Positions 42,291 to 50,219 of a DNA stretch of 64,000 nucleotides are shown piece by piece (the stretch's first letter is position 1; each line of letters begins with the position of its first letter). Made by a program: the position numbers and the translations under genes. Below the pieces are notes generated by a model. The model saw only the letters and a list, made by a program, of their open reading frames with translations, had not been told where the DNA came from and did not search any database. Origin of the DNA: VRUE01 sp963788975 (GTDB lineage: Bacteria; Actinomycetota; Thermoleophilia; Solirubrobacterales; 70-9); the NCBI GenBank assembly GCA_963788975.1, contig CAWBIJ010000002.1:186001-250000 (forward strand), given 5' to 3'.

Positions 42291-43172
42291 TTAGGCGGCC
42301 TTCTGCTTTGTGGGCTCCGCCTCCGACTCGAGTCCCGGCTCGCTATGCGCGGCGCGGTCCTCGTAGGCGCGGCGGGCGCCGTGATCGACTTCGGTCATCA
42401 GCTTGTCGATCTTCATCAGCCGCCCGATCCCCTCGCGGACACCGCGCGGTAGCAGCGCGACGAACTTGAAGAGGACGCCGTTGGCGCGCGGCACCCAGAC
42501 GTCGAAGCGCGGCACTTCGAGCGCGTCGACGATCTCGTTGGCGACGTCCTCGGCCTCGACCGGTTTGACCAGGCGCTGGCCGACCCCGGCGGTCAGTTCG
42601 GTGTTGACCACGGTCGGCATCACGCAGGCGACCTCGACGCCGCTGCCGCGCAGCTCGGCGCGAACCGCCTCGCTCAGGCCGACTACGGCGTGCTTGGTCG
42701 CCGAGTAGGTGGCGATGCCGGGAACGCCGCCCTTGCCCGCCTGGGAGGCGATGTTGACGATGTGCCCGCGACCGCGCGCCTGCATCCGCTCGATCGCCAG
42801 CTGGGTGCCGGTGATCACTCCGTGCAGGTTGATGTCGACCTGGCGGCGGACCGAGTCCTCGCCCTCCTCGACGAACGGAGTCACCGGCATGATCCCGGCG
42901 TTGTTGATCACGACGTCGAGCGGGCCAAGCTGACGCTCGGCCTCATCGAGGAAGGCGAGGAAGGAGGAACGGTCGGTGACGTCTAGCTCGAGCGCGACGG
43001 TGCCGCCCCCGAGCTGCTCGGCCGTTTGCTCGGCTAGCGCCATGTCGAGGTCGCCGATCGCCACCCGGCAGCCCTTGCGCACCAGTGCCATCGCGGTGGC
43101 CTTGCCGATCCCGCGCGCGCCGCCCGTGATCGCCACCACCTTGCCGCTCAGTGCGTGTCGCTCCTTCGCCAT
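42291..43172 (-). CDS. Short-chain dehydrogenase/reductase
   Basis: This 293-residue classical SDR has the cofactor loop TGGARGIG, NNAG, the catalytic serine in NIASQAG and YSATK (YxxxK). An acidic residue after beta-2 (IGDLD) suggests NAD preference. The C-terminal 60 residues are a charged extension. It has a GGAGGG ribosome binding site and follows the thiolase gene by 25 nt, so the two likely act in one lipid or steroid-like oxidation pathway (inference). Confidence 0.9.
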   Translation of the reverse strand: MAKERHALSGKVVAITGGARGIGKATAMALVRKGCRVAIGDLDMALAEQTAEQLGGGTVALELDVTDRSSFLAFLDEAERQLGPLDVVINNAGIMPVTPFVEEGEDSVRRQVDINLHGVITGTQLAIERMQARGRGHIVNIASQAGKGGVPGIATYSATKHAVVGLSEAVRAELRGSGVEVACVMPTVVNTELTAGVGQRLVKPVEAEDVANEIVDALEVPRFDVWVPRANGVLFKFVALLPRGVREGIGRLMKIDKLMTEVDHGARRAYEDRAAHSEPGLESEAEPTKQKAA

Positions 43173-43197
43173 CGTGCCCTCCTCCTGCGGTCGTCGC

Positions 43198-44394
43198 TCA
43201 GGCGGCGGCCGGCTTGTAGACGGTGACCACGGCGGCGCCGCCGAGGCCGATGTTGTGCTGCAGGGCGGTCTTCGCGCCCTCGACTTGCCGCTTGTCGGCT
43301 TCGCCGCGCAGCTGCCAGGTCAGCTCCGAGCACTGCGCGAGGCCGGTCGCGCCCAGCGGATGGCCCTTGGAGATCAACCCCCCCGAGGGGTTGACGACGA
43401 CCTTGCCGCCGTAAGTGGTCGCCTCTTCCTCGACCAGCTTGTGGCCCTCGCCCTCAGCCGCGAAGCCAAGCGCTTCGTAGGTGATGAGCTCGTTGGCGCT
43501 GAAGCAGTCGTGGAGCTCGCAGACGTCGACTTCCTCGGCTGCGACGCCGGCTTCCTCGTAGGCCTCCTCAGCCGCCTGCTTCGACATGTCGGAGCCGACG
43601 ATCTTCATGCAGTCGGTGTCGTCGGCGAAGGTCGAGGAGAGGTCGGTGACCATCGACTGGCCGGCGATCTCGACCGCCTGGCCCCAGAGGCCGTGCTCCT
43701 CGACGTAGCGCTCCGAGGCGACGATCGCGCAGGCCGAGCCGTCGGAGGTCGGCGAGCACTGCAGCTTGGTCAGCGGGTCGTGGATCATCTTCGCCGCCTT
43801 GATGTCCTCGATCGTGTACTCGTCCTGGAACTGGGCGTAGGGGTTGTTGACCGAGTGCTTGTGGTTCTTCCACCCGATCCAGGCGTAGTGGTCTGGGTTC
43901 GACCCGTACTTCTCCATGTGGTCGCGGCCGGCGTTGCCGAACATCTGCGGCGCCGGCGGCGACTGCTCCGGGTCGCGGATCTCGAACATCCGCATCGCGT
44001 GCTTGTCGAGCGCGTTGGTGCGGTCTGTGTACTTGACGCCGAGTGAGCCCGGCTCCATCTTCTCGAAGCCGACCGCGAGCGCGCACTCCGCGATGCCGCC
44101 TTTGACCGCCTGGCGGGCCAGGAACAGCGCCGAGGAGCCGGTCGAACAATTGTTGTTGACGTTGACCACCGGAATCCCGGTCAGGCCAAGCTGGTAGAGC
44201 GCCCGCTGGCCGTAGGTCGAGTCGCCGTAGCAATAGCCAGCGTAGGCCTGCTCGACGTCCTCGTACGGGATGCCGGCGTCGGAGAGCGCCTTCTCCCCCG
44301 CCTCCTTGGCCCAGTCCGGGTAGTCGCCCTCCTTGGTGCCGGGCTTCTCGAATTTGGTCATCCCGACCCCGATCACGAACGTGCGATTGCTCAA
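43198..44394 (-). CDS. Thiolase-fold lipid-transfer protein (SCP2-type thiolase)
   Basis: This 398-residue thiolase-superfamily protein of the SCP-x/lipid-transfer branch has the nucleophilic cysteine in NNNCSTGSSAL, a second cysteine in CELHDCFS and the HPLGATG motif. Such proteins act in cholesterol or fatty acid side-chain degradation in actinobacteria. The start is TTG at 44394 with AGGAG 7 nt upstream. Confidence 0.9.
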   Translation of the reverse strand: MSNRTFVIGVGMTKFEKPGTKEGDYPDWAKEAGEKALSDAGIPYEDVEQAYAGYCYGDSTYGQRALYQLGLTGIPVVNVNNNCSTGSSALFLARQAVKGGIAECALAVGFEKMEPGSLGVKYTDRTNALDKHAMRMFEIRDPEQSPPAPQMFGNAGRDHMEKYGSNPDHYAWIGWKNHKHSVNNPYAQFQDEYTIEDIKAAKMIHDPLTKLQCSPTSDGSACAIVASERYVEEHGLWGQAVEIAGQSMVTDLSSTFADDTDCMKIVGSDMSKQAAEEAYEEAGVAAEEVDVCELHDCFSANELITYEALGFAAEGEGHKLVEEEATTYGGKVVVNPSGGLISKGHPLGATGLAQCSELTWQLRGEADKRQVEGAKTALQHNIGLGGAAVVTVYKPAAA

Positions 44395-44503
44395 AGCTCT
44401 GCTCCTGTGGTCTCGCCCGTGCGCGGGCGGTTTGGCTGGCTAGCCAGGAATGTACCGGTTGCGACTCTCCCCCGCCCGAGGGCGCCGCAGTAATCGCGCA
44501 AAG

Positions 44504-44518
44504 TACCCTGGGAGGGCC
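44504..44518 (+). promoter_or_regulatory. -10 element upstream of ccdA
   Basis: TACCCT (44504-44509) ends 9 nt before the TTG at 44519, supporting that codon as start over an in-frame ATG at 44450. Confidence 0.4.
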
Positions 44519-45280
44519 TTGTTCCTCGCCGAGATCAGCACCGACCCAGCCGCCGGGGTGGGGATCTTCGCCGCGCTGGCGGCGGGCGTCGTCTCCTTCC
44601 TCTCCCCCTGCGTTCTGCCGCTCGTGCCGGGCTACCTGTCCGCGGTCAGCGGTGTCTCCGCCGGTGAGCTGGAGAGCGCCGGCTGGCGCCGCGTGCTCGG
44701 TCCCAGCCTGCTCTTCGTCGCCAGTTTCTCGACGATCTTCATCTTGCTCGGGCTGACCGCGACCGGCCTCGGCTCAACCCTCAACGAGCACGAGGAGCTC
44801 TTGAGCAAGGTCGCCGCGACTTTGATCATCGCGATGGGCGTCTTCTTCGTCGCCTCGCTGTTCATCGTGCGGCTAAACCGCGAGTGGCACGTCGAAGCCC
44901 TGCTTGACCGCGCCGGCAAGGGCGGTCCGGTCGTCGCCGGTGCCGCCTTCGCGATCGCCTGGACCCCATGCATCGGGCCCACCTTGGGTGCGATCCTGAC
45001 CGCGGCCTCGCTGACCGACTCCGCCGCTCGCGGCGCCTTCCTGCTTGCCGTCTACTCGGCGGGCCTAGCAATCCCCTTCCTGCTCACCGCTGTCGCTTTC
45101 TCCCGCATGACCACCGCCTTCGCCGTGGTGAAGCGCCACTACCAGCTGATCGTCGCCACCGGCGGCCTGATCTTGATCGCAATGGGCGTCCTGATCTGGA
45201 CCGACCAGCTGACCCAGCTCAACAGCGAAGCCCAAAGCTGGCTAAGTGGCCTCGGTCTCGACTTCTGGAGCGACGTCTGA
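44519..45280 (+). CDS. ccdA: Cytochrome c biogenesis protein CcdA
   Basis: This 253-residue membrane protein with six helices carries electrons from cytoplasmic thioredoxin to extracytoplasmic thiols. The redox cysteines are in SFLSPCVLPLVPGYLS and AWTPCIGPTLGAIL, each with the conserved prolines. TTG at 44519 gives the usual N-terminus. An upstream in-frame ATG adds a basic leader that is not expected. It complements the VKOR/DsbA-like pair encoded 3.4 kb upstream. Confidence 0.94.
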   Translation: MFLAEISTDPAAGVGIFAALAAGVVSFLSPCVLPLVPGYLSAVSGVSAGELESAGWRRVLGPSLLFVASFSTIFILLGLTATGLGSTLNEHEELLSKVAATLIIAMGVFFVASLFIVRLNREWHVEALLDRAGKGGPVVAGAAFAIAWTPCIGPTLGAILTAASLTDSAARGAFLLAVYSAGLAIPFLLTAVAFSRMTTAFAVVKRHYQLIVATGGLILIAMGVLIWTDQLTQLNSEAQSWLSGLGLDFWSDV

Positions 45281-45285
45281 GCCAC

Positions 45286-45328
45286 GCGTCTGCTCTCACC
45301 CCGCTATACGACGGGTAAATGCAGACGC
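45286..45328 (+). terminator. Bidirectional hairpin between ccdA and the convergent hypothetical gene
   Basis: GCGTCTGC (45286-45293) pairs with GCAGACGC (45321-45328), with an inner ACCC/GGGT pairing. It lies between converging genes, 6 nt after ccdA and just downstream of the minus-strand gene. There is no clear U-tract. Confidence 0.5.
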
Positions 45329-45333
45329 ATCAG

Positions 45334-45612
45334 TTAGTTGCTGGCCGGCGTGACGGTCTGCAGCTCCTGGCCCACGGCCTCGACCTCCTCGAGGCCGTCC
45401 CCTTCCACGTCGCGCGAGCAGACGATGCGGAAGCGACCCGTCCCGATCTCGGCGTCGGGCACGACCGGCAGGCCGCGGATCTCGTTCCAGCCCAGCCGCT
45501 CGACCTCGAACGGGTTCATCCGCACTTCGGCCGCCGGAAACGGGCAGCTCGAGTTGTGCTGATCGATCGCCTTCGAGATCGCCTCGAGATTCTTCGCCTC
45601 GGGGGAAGCCAC
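45334..45612 (-). CDS. Hypothetical protein
   Basis: Not recognised. The 92-residue product is soluble, with a predicted N-terminal helix (SPEAKNLEAISKAIDQHN), one conserved-looking CPFPAAEVRMNPFEVERLGW segment and a C-terminal beta-like stretch (GTGRFRIVCSRD). Composition and codon use match the neighbours, and an opposing gene is absent, so it is probably real. The gap to the cupin gene is 32 nt. Confidence 0.65.
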   Translation of the reverse strand: MASPEAKNLEAISKAIDQHNSSCPFPAAEVRMNPFEVERLGWNEIRGLPVVPDAEIGTGRFRIVCSRDVEGDGLEEVEAVGQELQTVTPASN

Positions 45613-45644
45613 GACTGAAGTCTAAGAGCGAGGAGCCGAGAGGG

Positions 45645-46061
45645 CTACAGGGTGCCGCCGGTGTCATACGCCTCACCGGAGGTTGCGCCTAGGGCGAGGA
45701 GTCGGAGGCCGTCGGGGCCGGGGGTGATCTTGCGGACTACGTCAGGGGCGACGCGGGCGATGTGGTCCTGGTCAAGCGGGTAGGTCTCGCCGCCGGCTTC
45801 GAGGATGCCAGAGCCGCGCAGGGCGATGTAGACCTCTTCCTGGCCGAGCTGCTCTGGGCGTTTGGCGAACATCTGGCCGCCGATGCCGTCGGGCGAGTGA
45901 TCGTGTTCGGGGTACCCGGTGGCGCCGGGGTCCATCTCGACGATCGAGATGCCAAAGGCGGTGATGCCTAGTCCGGACGCGACCTGGTGCATCTTGATTC
46001 CCTCGAGGAAGCCTTCCAGGGCCTTGATCTCGTCGATCCGCGTGTGCGCGACGTCGCCCAT
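45645..46061 (-). CDS. Cupin domain protein
   Basis: This 138-residue small beta-barrel protein has the cupin-1 motif region (GYPEHDHSPDG, with histidines able to bind metal), EEVYIALRGSGILEAGGETYPL and a second motif near VAPDVVRKITPG. The ATG at 46061 lies 7 nt after TAGGGT (minus strand), so a longer reading frame is not used. Enzymatic or sugar-binding role unknown. It is divergent from dinB. Confidence 0.85.
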   Translation of the reverse strand: MGDVAHTRIDEIKALEGFLEGIKMHQVASGLGITAFGISIVEMDPGATGYPEHDHSPDGIGGQMFAKRPEQLGQEEVYIALRGSGILEAGGETYPLDQDHIARVAPDVVRKITPGPDGLRLLALGATSGEAYDTGGTL

Positions 46062-46127
46062 GCCGCTGACCCTACCCCGACTGGGCAGGCTCGAATCCCT
46101 CCCGCTCGTCCCGTCCCTCCCCCCTCC

Positions 46128-46140
46128 TACCATCGACTCA
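46128..46140 (+). promoter_or_regulatory. -10 element upstream of dinB
   Basis: TACCAT (46128-46133) ends 7 nt before the dinB ATG. The matching TAGGGT for the cupin gene is on the other strand at 46074-46069, so the 79-nt gap holds back-to-back promoters. Confidence 0.4.
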
Positions 46141-47220
46141 ATGGCCTTCGAACGGACGATCGCGCATCTCGATATGGACGCTTTCTACGCGTCGGTCGAG
46201 CTGCGCAAGCGGCCGGAGCTGAAGGGAAAGCCGGTGGTCGTCTGCGGGTCAGGGCCACGGGCGGTAGTGACGACGGCGAGCTATGAGGCGCGGAAGCTGG
46301 CCGGGATCCACTCGGCGATGCCGGCGGCGGTGGCGCGGCGCAGGCTGCCCGACGCCGTCTATCTCCAGCCCGACTTCAACGCCTACCGCGAGGCGTCCCG
46401 AGACGTGATGGCGATCCTGCGGCGCAACGCCGAGACGGTCGAGGTGGTCGGCCTCGACGAGGCCTACATCGACCTCACCGGGCTCTTCTCGCCGAAGGCG
46501 ACGATGCGCCGGATAGCCGCCGAGATCCACGAGGACACCGGCCTCACCTGCTCGGTGGGCATCTCCGAGAGCCGCCTGCTGGCCAAGATCACCAGCGAGC
46601 TGGGCAAGCCAGCCGGGCTGGTCGTCCTCTCCCGCGAGGAAGCCCTAGAGCGCTTCGCTGCCGAGTCACCCGGCCTGATCCCCGGCATCGGCCCGAAGAG
46701 CGTCGTCAAGCTGGAGCGGATGGGGATCCGCACCCTGGCCGAGCTACGCGCCCACGACGCGCCCGTGCTGGTGGAGGCATTCGGACCGCGCACCGGCCGC
46801 TGGCTTTACGCCCGCGCCCGCTTCGAAGACGAGACGCCGATCGTCACCGTCCACGAGACCAAGTCGCAGTCGGCGGAGACGACCTTCGACAATGACGTCG
46901 CCGATCACGGCGAGCTGGCGGCCTCGCTGCGCTCGCTCTCCGAGGCGCTCTGCCGCCGCCTGCGGGCCCGCGATCTCGAGGGGCGCACGATCGGGATCAA
47001 GGTTCGCCTCGACGACTGGACCAACGTCACCCGCTCGCACACGGTCGAGGCGCCGACCAACGACCCGGCGGTGGTCGGGCCGGTCGCGCTCGACCTCCTG
47101 CGCGCCTACGCGCCGCCGCGCCCCGTCCGCCTGCTCGGCGTCCGTGTTGCCGGCTTTGACAACGAGACCCCTCCTGAGCCGGAAACGCCAGCCCAGATGC
47201 AGTTGGGCCTCGCGGGTTGA
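46141..47220 (+). CDS. dinB: DNA polymerase IV (Y family)
   Basis: This 359-residue error-prone translesion polymerase has HLDMDAFYASVELRKRPEL (metal ligand Asp), VTTASYEARKLAG, GLDEAYIDLT (catalytic DE) and SVGISESRLLAKITSELGKP. A helix-hairpin-helix (IPGIGPKSVVKLERMGI), the little-finger domain and a C-terminal clamp-binding QMQLGL complete it. The length is normal. It is followed at once by a palindromic element that fills the gap to the wax ester synthase gene. Confidence 0.96.
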   Translation: MAFERTIAHLDMDAFYASVELRKRPELKGKPVVVCGSGPRAVVTTASYEARKLAGIHSAMPAAVARRRLPDAVYLQPDFNAYREASRDVMAILRRNAETVEVVGLDEAYIDLTGLFSPKATMRRIAAEIHEDTGLTCSVGISESRLLAKITSELGKPAGLVVLSREEALERFAAESPGLIPGIGPKSVVKLERMGIRTLAELRAHDAPVLVEAFGPRTGRWLYARARFEDETPIVTVHETKSQSAETTFDNDVADHGELAASLRSLSEALCRRLRARDLEGRTIGIKVRLDDWTNVTRSHTVEAPTNDPAVVGPVALDLLRAYAPPRPVRLLGVRVAGFDNETPPEPETPAQMQLGLAG

Positions 47221-47330
47221 GGACGATCCCAGTAGGGGTGGAACGTCTTGTACTTTTTCGGCTGGTCCGATCTCGGACGGCCGCGGCGATTCTCCGAAAA
47301 AGTTAAGTGAACCCCTATTGGGATCGTCCT
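47220..47330 (+). repeat. TTTTTCGG-core palindromic element, copy 2 (after dinB)
   Basis: A 111-nt element begins at the last base of the dinB stop. The outer arms 47220-47239 and 47311-47330 pair at 19 of 20 positions (the odd pair is G-T). The inner arms ACTTTTTCGG (47252-47261) and CCGAAAAAGT (47294-47303) pair perfectly around 32 nt. It shares the 15-mer CTTGTACTTTTTCGG (47247-47261) with the reverse complement of the copy after miaB. Loop and outer arms differ. Confidence 0.85.
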
Positions 47331-47340
47331 CCATGCGAAG

Positions 47341-48798
47341 ATGGCGCGGATGAACGGCGATCGGCTCACTGGACTCGATTCCTCCTTCCTCCACATGGAG
47401 CGAGCTGGCGCGCACATGCACGTCGCTTCGGCGATCCTCTTCGAGGGGCCGCCGCCGAGCCACGAGGAATTCCGCGACCACATCGAGTCGCGCCTGCACC
47501 TGGTGCCACGCTTTCGCCAGAAGCTGCGCTTCGTCCCCTTCGCTCAGGGCCGCCCGGTCTGGGTCGATGACCCGCACCTGAACCTCGACTACCACGTGCG
47601 GCAGACCGCGCTCCCGGCTCCCGGCTCCGAGGAGCAGCTGCGCAACCTGGCGGCGCGGATCTTCTCCCAGCAGCTCGACCGCAGCAAGCCGCTCTGGGAG
47701 CTGTGGCTGGTCGAGGGCCTCTCGGGCGACCGCTTCGCGATCGTCGGCAAGAGCCACCACGCGCTCGTCGACGGCGTCTCAGGGGTCGACATCACAACCG
47801 TCCTCTTCGACGTCGAGCAGGAGCCGGCCTCGCCCCCGGTACGGCCGCCGAAGTGGGCACCGCGGCCCGAGCCGACCGACTTGCAGATACTGGCTGACGC
47901 CCTGCGCGAGCGCGCCACCAATCCGCGCGAGATCGTCCGTGGCGTCCGCGCCACGCTGCGCGGCCCACGCCAGGTGTTGGAGGGGATCGGCGCGACGAGC
48001 AAGATGATCGGCGCCGGGATGGCGGCTCCGTCCACCCCCTTCAACGTCGAGATCGGCCCCCACCGGCGCATCGCCTTCGTTCGCGCTGACCTGGCCGACC
48101 TCAAGCAGGTCAAGAACGAGCACGGCGGAACCGTCAACGACGTCGTCCTCTCGGTTGTCACCGGGGCGATCGGCAACTACCTGCGTGCCCGCAGTCACGA
48201 CACCGAGGATCTGGAGATGAAGGCCCTGGTGCCGGTCAGCGTCCGCACCGAGGAGGAGCGCGGCGCGCTCGGCAACCGGATCGCGGCGATGATGGCGCCG
48301 CTGCCAGTTTGGTGCGAAGACCCAGTCGAGCGGCTGCGCCTAATCACCGAGACGATGGGCGACCTGAAGGGCTCGGGCCAAGCGGTCGGCGCCGAAATTT
48401 TGACCAGGATCACTGACTTCGCTCCACCGACGATTGCTTCCCAGGCGGCCCGGCTGCAGCCAGCGCAGCGCTTCTTCAACCTCGTGGTCACCAACGTGCC
48501 GGGGCCGCAGTTCCCGCTCTACGTTTTGGGGCGGAAGATGGAAGCGATCTTCCCGCTGGTCCCGCTCGCCCGCCGCCAGGCGCTCTGCGTCGGGATCATG
48601 TCCTATGACGGCCAGGTCAACTTCGGCCTCGTCGGCGACTACGACGCGATGTCTGATCTCGAGAGCCTCGGCCTCGACCTTGAACAGGCGCTGACCGAAG
48701 CCGTCGCTGCAGGCGGCGGTCGAGGCGATGGCGACGGCCGCACCGCTCAGCGCGCCAAGCGTGCGCTGACCGTGAACGGCGCCGCGTCCCGCAGGTAG
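47341..48798 (+). CDS. Wax ester synthase / diacylglycerol acyltransferase (WS/DGAT family)
   Basis: This 485-residue acyl-CoA-dependent enzyme makes wax esters or triacylglycerol at the membrane or lipid body. The catalytic HHxxxDG is SHHALVDG at about residue 138. LTGLDSSFLHMERAGAHMHV, PLWELWLVEGL, NDVVLSVVTGA, NRIAAMMAPLP and the VTNVPGPQFPLY region are family signatures. It starts 10 nt after the palindromic element. Its last 52 nt overlap the 3' end of the convergent metalloprotease gene. Confidence 0.93.
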   Translation: MARMNGDRLTGLDSSFLHMERAGAHMHVASAILFEGPPPSHEEFRDHIESRLHLVPRFRQKLRFVPFAQGRPVWVDDPHLNLDYHVRQTALPAPGSEEQLRNLAARIFSQQLDRSKPLWELWLVEGLSGDRFAIVGKSHHALVDGVSGVDITTVLFDVEQEPASPPVRPPKWAPRPEPTDLQILADALRERATNPREIVRGVRATLRGPRQVLEGIGATSKMIGAGMAAPSTPFNVEIGPHRRIAFVRADLADLKQVKNEHGGTVNDVVLSVVTGAIGNYLRARSHDTEDLEMKALVPVSVRTEEERGALGNRIAAMMAPLPVWCEDPVERLRLITETMGDLKGSGQAVGAEILTRITDFAPPTIASQAARLQPAQRFFNLVVTNVPGPQFPLYVLGRKMEAIFPLVPLARRQALCVGIMSYDGQVNFGLVGDYDAMSDLESLGLDLEQALTEAVAAGGGRGDGDGRTAQRAKRALTVNGAASRR

Positions 48799-50129
48799 CT
48801 CCAGTCGAGCAGGCTAGCGCTGTAGCCGACAGCGCTAGCGTCGGCGTTGACCAGCACCGCGGTGATCCGCTCGAAGCGCCCCGGCCGCCGCATCCGCACG
48901 GACATTGCGCCGCCGTTCGCCTTGAAGCGAAGCTTCGAGATCACCCAGCCGCGGCGCTCGCTACCGATTCGCCCGACCAGCGCAAGGCCGGCTTCGGTTC
49001 CGACCGGCGCCGTGGCGCTGACCATCACGGCTTTGCCGCCACGGGCGTGGACCCGCAGCAGCTGCGCGGTCGTGTGGTTCAGCGCCCGGTCGAGCGGGCG
49101 CCCGGTCGTCGGCAGGCTTCCCTGGCGGAAGACGTCGCGGTAGCGCCGTGCCTCGGGGAAGACCTTGCCGGTGCGCCACTCGGCCACATCGCGTGAGAAG
49201 CGGGCGAAGTCACGGCCGAAGCCGGGGCCGCGCGCTGCGCGGATCGCCGCGCCGTAGGCGGAGATCGAGAAGCCACCGGGCTTGGTGTGCAGGGCGCGAG
49301 CCCACGCCTTGCGGACAACCTCGCGGCCGTAGCGGTGGGCGAGCCACTGGTTCCAGACCGCAGAGCCGTACTCCTTGATCGAGTTCGCGGTCAGCGGCGT
49401 GTCGTAGCGACGCACCCAGCGGCGCACGTAGCGCAGGTAGTCGTTGCGGCCGTCATAGACCTGATCCTCCATCCAGACCGCGCTCGACTCGGCGAACCAG
49501 GCGTCCTGATAGGCGTCGTAGCCGAACTGGAGGATGTGGTTGTACTCGTGGGCGAAAGTCACCTCGAGGTTGGCGAGCTGGGTCGTCCCCGGGAACTCGC
49601 GCGGATCGTAGTCGTTGTCGAGCACGAGATAACCGTGCAGTCGGCGAGGCAGGCGGTGCGTCCTGGTCGCCTGGCCCCGGTCGGGGGCGGCATAGCCGAA
49701 GAGCGCCCCGCCGATCTGGGCCAGGTAGACGTCGGTCTTGCCCCTGCCTCCCCCCTTGCGACCGTCCGACTTCGGCTCGCGCCAGCCGAGCTTGCCGTTC
49801 TCGATCGAGTGGACGTGCTCGGCTATCTCCTGCACGCGCTCGATGAAGTCGGGGACGCCGTCGCCGTCGCGGTTCCCGTCGGCATCGACCAGTTTCGGCG
49901 CGTCGATCCCCTCGGACACCCAGTGAACACAGAAGTGACGCGTGCATGCGGGCGAGCGGGGCGCCTCAGGAACGGTGTAGGCGTTGCGATTGGGGTCGGG
50001 CTGATCCGTCGGCCGGGCAAGGGGCGCGCGGAAGACCCACTGGTCGCCGGCCAAGACAGGCGCCGGGGCCACTGCGAACAACGCCAGCGAGGCGAGCGAA
50101 GTTCCGATCAGCCTCCGATTCGCCCGCAC
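48747..50129 (-). CDS. Secreted putative gluzincin-type metalloprotease
   Basis: This 460-residue exported protein has a signal peptide (SLASLALFAVAPAPVLAG). A Ca-loop-like DADGNRDGDGVPD segment is at about residue 85. The active-site region is TFAHEYNHILQFGYD (HEYNH, matching HExxH) followed by WFAESSAVWMED, whose glutamate would be the third zinc ligand. The C-terminal region is beta-rich. It resembles the MXAN_6640-like family of putative metalloproteases. The GTG at 50129 lies 7 nt after TAGATT (minus strand). Its 3' end overlaps the wax ester synthase gene by 52 nt. Confidence 0.82.
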   Translation of the reverse strand: MRANRRLIGTSLASLALFAVAPAPVLAGDQWVFRAPLARPTDQPDPNRNAYTVPEAPRSPACTRHFCVHWVSEGIDAPKLVDADGNRDGDGVPDFIERVQEIAEHVHSIENGKLGWREPKSDGRKGGGRGKTDVYLAQIGGALFGYAAPDRGQATRTHRLPRRLHGYLVLDNDYDPREFPGTTQLANLEVTFAHEYNHILQFGYDAYQDAWFAESSAVWMEDQVYDGRNDYLRYVRRWVRRYDTPLTANSIKEYGSAVWNQWLAHRYGREVVRKAWARALHTKPGGFSISAYGAAIRAARGPGFGRDFARFSRDVAEWRTGKVFPEARRYRDVFRQGSLPTTGRPLDRALNHTTAQLLRVHARGGKAVMVSATAPVGTEAGLALVGRIGSERRGWVISKLRFKANGGAMSVRMRRPGRFERITAVLVNADASAVGYSASLLDWSYLRDAAPFTVSARLAR

Positions 50130-50219
50130 TCGCCGCAATCTACACACAGCGTGGGCCCCACCTGCCGCCCTCGGCGGCGATACTTCAGCCGTGATCGGCC
50201 TGCTGCTCCGGAGCCTGCC

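Noticed and set aside
46085..46115. A tRNA T-loop-like string (GGCTCGAATCC) before dinB; a similar GGTTCGAACC near 8743
   Set aside because: No flanking stem pairing or cloverleaf can be formed, and the second lies inside the M16 peptidase gene.
47294..47310. An integron attC-like core (GTTAAGT) in the TTTTTCGG element
   Set aside because: Only one side has the GTTRRRY form; the other side reads GTACAAG. No integrase is nearby and the symmetry differs from attC sites.
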